Assembly: GCA_050699035.1 (NCBI GenBank)
Contig: JBOHDE010000189.1
Span: 1-7,817 of the forward strand
Direction: 5' to 3'
DNA from: WHTB01 sp050699035
GTDB taxonomy: Bacteria; Actinomycetota; Actinomycetes; Propionibacteriales; Nocardioidaceae
Length of the DNA stretch: 7,817 nt
How positions within the stretch are numbered: position 1 is the first letter of the stretch; each line of letters begins with the position of its first letter. The notes under the pieces are model-generated. The model was not told the origin of the DNA, did not search any database, and saw only the letters and a program-made list of their open reading frames with translations. The translations under genes and the position numbers were made by a program. This document shows, piece by piece, positions 5,111-7,817 of the stretch.

Positions 5111-7675
5111 TCAGGCGTCGGCGGCGGCCAGGTCGGCGTCGACGGTGACCTGGCCGGCCGCGTCGTCGGCGCTGTAGGTCAGGTCGCCGGTGATCCGGCC
5201 GACGGCACGCAGGTCGGCGTCGGCCCGCTCGGCCAGCGCGAGCACCGACTGCGGCCCGCGGACCTCGGCCCGGGTCATCTCCCTGCGCATCGAGACCTTG
5301 GCCTCCGACTTGGCGCCACGCAGCGCGATCAGCACGGCGCCGACCGCGTCCAGCATCGCCGGGTCGGCTGCGGCGGCGGCGCCCAGCTCGTCGGCGGTCG
5401 GCCACCCCTGCCGGTGGATCGAGCCATCCTGCCACCACGACCAGACCTCCTCGGTGACGTACGGCAGGAACGGCGCCAGCATCCGCAGCTGGGCCGACAG
5501 TGCGATCGCCAGCGCGGCCCGGGCCGACGCGGCGGCGTCGTCGCCCCGGCCGCCGTACGCCCGCTCCTTGACCAGCTCGAGGTAGTCGTCGCAGAACGAC
5601 CAGAAGAACCGCTCGGTCACCTCGAGGGCGGTCGTGTAGTCGTACGCCTCGAAGGCGTCGGTCGCCTGCCTGATCGCCACCTCAAGCCCGCCGAGCAGCG
5701 CGCAGTCGACCGGCTCGGTGACCCGCACCGGCGACTGCTCGACGGCGCCGAGGCCGAGCACGAACTTCGACGCGTTGAGGACCTTCATCGCCAGCCGGCG
5801 GCCGACCTTCATCTGCGTCTCGTCGAACGGCGAGTCCGCCCCGGGGCGAGCCATCGCGGCCCGCCAGCGGACGGCGTCGGAGCCGTACTTGTCGAGGATC
5901 TCCGACGGCACGACGACATTGCCCTTGGACTTGCTCATCTTCTTGCGGTCCGGGTCGACCACGAATCCCGAGATCATCGAGTGGGTCCACGGGATCGAGT
6001 CGTTCTCGAGGTGGGCCCGCACCACCCGGGAGAACAGCCAGGTGCGGATGATCTCGTGTGCGTGCGTGTTGAGGTGCATCGGGAAGACCAGGTCGAACAG
6101 CTCCGGGTCGCGCTCCCAGCCGCCGGCGATGTGCGGAGTCAGCGACGACGTCGCCCAGGTGTCCATCACGTCCGGGTCGCCGGCGAACCCGCCGGGCTTG
6201 CCGCGCTGGTCCGCGTCGTAGCCGTCCGGCGTCTCCGACTGGGGGTCGACGGGGAGAGAGGCCTCCGACGGGACGATGGGCGAGTCGTAGACCGGCTCGC
6301 CGTCCTGGTCGAGCGGGTACCAGACCGGGATCGCCACGCCGAAGAACCGCTGCCGGCTGATCAGCCAGTCGCCGTTGAGCCCGCCGACCCAGTTCTCGTA
6401 ACGGTGCCGCATGAACTCCGGGACCCAGGTGATCTCGGCGCCGCGGTCGATCAGCCGCTTGCGGAGGTCAGCGTCCCGGCCACCGTTGCGGATGTACCAC
6501 TGCCGGGTCGACACGATCTCGAGTGGTTTGGTCCCGCGCTCGTAGAACTTGACCGCGTGCGTGATCGGCCGGGGGTCGCCGTCGAGGTCGCCCGACTCGC
6601 GGAGCAGACCGACGATGGTCTCCTTCGCCGAGAAGATCGTCTTGCCGGCCAATTGGGAGTACGCCGCCTGGCCCGACTCGGACTCGATCCAGGCCGGGGT
6701 CTCGCGGTGCAGGCGGCCGTCGCGGCCGACCACGGTCCGGGTCGGCAGCTGCAGCTCACGCCACCAGGTCACGTCGGTGGTGTCACCGAAGGTGCAGATC
6801 ATCGCGACGCCGGAGCCCTTGTCCGGCTCGGCCAGTGGATGCGCCACGACCGGGACCTCGACCTCGAACAGCGGAGTACGGACCGTGCTGCCGAACAGCG
6901 CCTGGTAGCGCTCGTCGTCGGGATGCGCGACCAGGGCGACGCAGGACGGGATCAGCTCGGGACGGGTCGTCTCGACGTGGACCGGGTCGTCGCCGTCGCG
7001 GTGGAACCCGATCCGGTGGAACGCTCCCGGCTGGTCACGGTCCTCCAGCTCGGCCTGCGCGATCGCGGTCTGGTCGGTGACGTCCCAGAGGGTCGGCGCC
7101 TCCGACAGGTACGCCTCGTCGCGGGCCAGGTTGCGCAGGAACGCCCGCTGGGATGCCGCCCGGGCGATGTCGCCGATGGTGGTGTAGGTCTGCGTCCAGT
7201 CGACCGAGAGACCGACCTTGCGCCATAGCGCCTCGAACGCCTTCTCGTCGTCCACGGCGAGTCGCTCGCACAGCTCGATGAAGTTGCCCCGGCTGATCGA
7301 GACTTGCTTCTTCGGATCCGGCTTCTCGGGTGGGGTGAAGTCGTCGTCGTACGGCAGCGACGGGTCGCACCGCACGCCGAAGAAGGTCTGCACCCGTCGC
7401 TCGGTGGGCAGGCCGTTGTCGTCCCAGCCCATCGGGTAGAAGACCTCTTTGCCCGACATCCGCTGGAACCGGGCGATGGTGTCGGTGTGGGTGTACGAGA
7501 AGACGTGGCCGACGTGCAGTGAGCCGGACACTGTCGGCGGCGGCGTGTCGATCGCGTACACCTGGTCGCGGCTCGCGGTCGAGCGGTCGAAGCGGTAGGT
7601 GCCCTGCTCCTCCCACCACTTGATCCACTTGTCCTCCAGCCCCTCGAGGGCCGGCTTGGTGGGGACCCGCGTCAC
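5111..7675 (-). CDS. valS: valine--tRNA ligase, archaeal-like 'type 2'; N-terminus may extend past the window
   Basis: This class I aminoacyl-tRNA synthetase charges tRNA-Val with valine. From the GTG at 7675 it has 854 residues. HVGH (54-57) is the HIGH motif and KMSKS (579-583) the second ATP-binding motif. The CP1 editing domain (about 170-380) contains HVETTRPELIPSCVALVAHP (233-252), which clears mischarged threonine. WDDNGLPTER (84-93), rather than the W-PG-DHAGIATQ of ordinary bacterial ValRS, marks the archaeal-like form. In agreement, no C-terminal coiled-coil arm follows the anticodon-binding domain; the protein ends in an Ala/Asp-rich tail. Homology to ValRS starts near residue 3 (RVPTKPALEGLE). 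No Shine-Dalgarno precedes GTG 7675, and the frame stays open through the adjacent repeat to the edge, with no other start codon. The true start may therefore lie outside the window. It is convergent with clpX. Confidence 0.95.
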   Translation of the reverse strand: MTRVPTKPALEGLEDKWIKWWEEQGTYRFDRSTASRDQVYAIDTPPPTVSGSLHVGHVFSYTHTDTIARFQRMSGKEVFYPMGWDDNGLPTERRVQTFFGVRCDPSLPYDDDFTPPEKPDPKKQVSISRGNFIELCERLAVDDEKAFEALWRKVGLSVDWTQTYTTIGDIARAASQRAFLRNLARDEAYLSEAPTLWDVTDQTAIAQAELEDRDQPGAFHRIGFHRDGDDPVHVETTRPELIPSCVALVAHPDDERYQALFGSTVRTPLFEVEVPVVAHPLAEPDKGSGVAMICTFGDTTDVTWWRELQLPTRTVVGRDGRLHRETPAWIESESGQAAYSQLAGKTIFSAKETIVGLLRESGDLDGDPRPITHAVKFYERGTKPLEIVSTRQWYIRNGGRDADLRKRLIDRGAEITWVPEFMRHRYENWVGGLNGDWLISRQRFFGVAIPVWYPLDQDGEPVYDSPIVPSEASLPVDPQSETPDGYDADQRGKPGGFAGDPDVMDTWATSSLTPHIAGGWERDPELFDLVFPMHLNTHAHEIIRTWLFSRVVRAHLENDSIPWTHSMISGFVVDPDRKKMSKSKGNVVVPSEILDKYGSDAVRWRAAMARPGADSPFDETQMKVGRRLAMKVLNASKFVLGLGAVEQSPVRVTEPVDCALLGGLEVAIRQATDAFEAYDYTTALEVTERFFWSFCDDYLELVKERAYGGRGDDAAASARAALAIALSAQLRMLAPFLPYVTEEVWSWWQDGSIHRQGWPTADELGAAAAADPAMLDAVGAVLIALRGAKSEAKVSMRREMTRAEVRGPQSVLALAERADADLRAVGRITGDLTYSADDAAGQVTVDADLAAADA

Positions 7676-7678
7676 GGG

Positions 7679-7817
7679 GGCCTGCGCGGCGGGTGGCTCG
7701 TCGGCGGGTGGCTCGTCGGCGGGTGCCTGGTCGGCGGGTGCCTGGTCGGCGGGTGCCTGGTCGGCGGGTGCCTGGTCGGCGGGTGCCTGGTCGGCGGGTG
7801 CCTGGTCGGCGGGTGCC
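7679..7817. repeat. 15-bp tandem repeat, in frame with valS
   Basis: Six exact copies of TGCCTGGTCGGCGGG (7724-7813) plus a 4-nt start of the next run off the right edge. Two copies of the variant TGGCTCGTCGGCGGG lie at 7694-7723, and a decayed copy (12 of 15 matches to the main unit) at 7679-7693. Read on the minus strand in the valS frame, the exact units give (A-P-A-D-Q)n, the variants P-P-A-D-E, and the decayed copy P-A-A-Q-A. There are no stops. The unit length keeps the frame whatever the copy number, which fits a disordered, length-variable N-terminal extension of ValRS. A non-coding reading (start at 7675) cannot be excluded. Confidence 0.9.

Noticed and set aside
4970..7228. Very long plus-strand open frame (752 codons) opposite valS
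   Set aside because: It is antisense to a clear ValRS with intact catalytic motifs. Its translation is Arg/Val/Gly/Asp-biased with no recognisable domain, the usual shadow effect in high-GC coding DNA.
7679..7817. CRISPR array at the right edge
   Set aside because: The repeat is a 15-bp head-to-tail tandem with no spacers, in frame with valS.

Overview
The window comes from a high-GC actinobacterium. Codon third positions are almost always G or C, GTG starts are frequent, and there are two divergent clpP paralogues followed by clpX, plus ClgR-type operators. The ValRS subtype and the gene set would fit Propionibacteriales (Nocardioides-like), but that placement is recalled from memory and is not proven here.

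Layout. Positions 90-1669 (+) hold a translationally coupled pair: a GHSMGG alpha/beta-hydrolase of the lipase/PGAP1-like kind and a small SRPBCC (START/polyketide-cyclase-like) protein. Positions 1670-1753 hold the clpP1 control region, with a ClgR-type operator and a -10 box set for a leaderless GTG start. Positions 1754-3054 (+) hold clpP1-clpP2, overlapping by 4 nt. Positions 3055-3207 hold a second, perfect ClgR-type box and a tight dyad, followed by clpX (3208-4488, +). Positions 4489-5110 are about 620 bp of gene-free DNA between convergent genes, with an unusual density of inverted and direct repeats. Positions 5111-7675 (-) encode valyl-tRNA synthetase of the archaeal-like 'type 2' form. 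Its frame continues without a stop into a 15-bp tandem repeat that runs off the right edge.

Function. ClpP1, ClpP2 and ClpX together form the regulated AAA+ protease that is essential in many actinobacteria: a mixed ClpP1P2 peptidase with the ClpX unfoldase. A matching operator in front of both transcription units suggests joint control by ClgR, which links protease supply to protein-folding stress. The hydrolase/START pair looks like a separate lipid or hydrophobic-ligand module.

Most noteworthy: (i) the paired ClgR boxes in opposite orientation; (ii) ValRS of archaeal-like type, reversed relative to clpX and fused in frame to an (APADQ)n repeat; (iii) the repeat-rich clpX-valS intergenic region, including a 61-nt near-complete hairpin whose wobble pairs only work in the plus-strand RNA, and twin 18-bp dyads 52 bp apart. 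I see no mobile element, CRISPR array, tRNA or rRNA. I found no convincing new defence or biosynthetic system; the novelty candidates are regulatory and structural.
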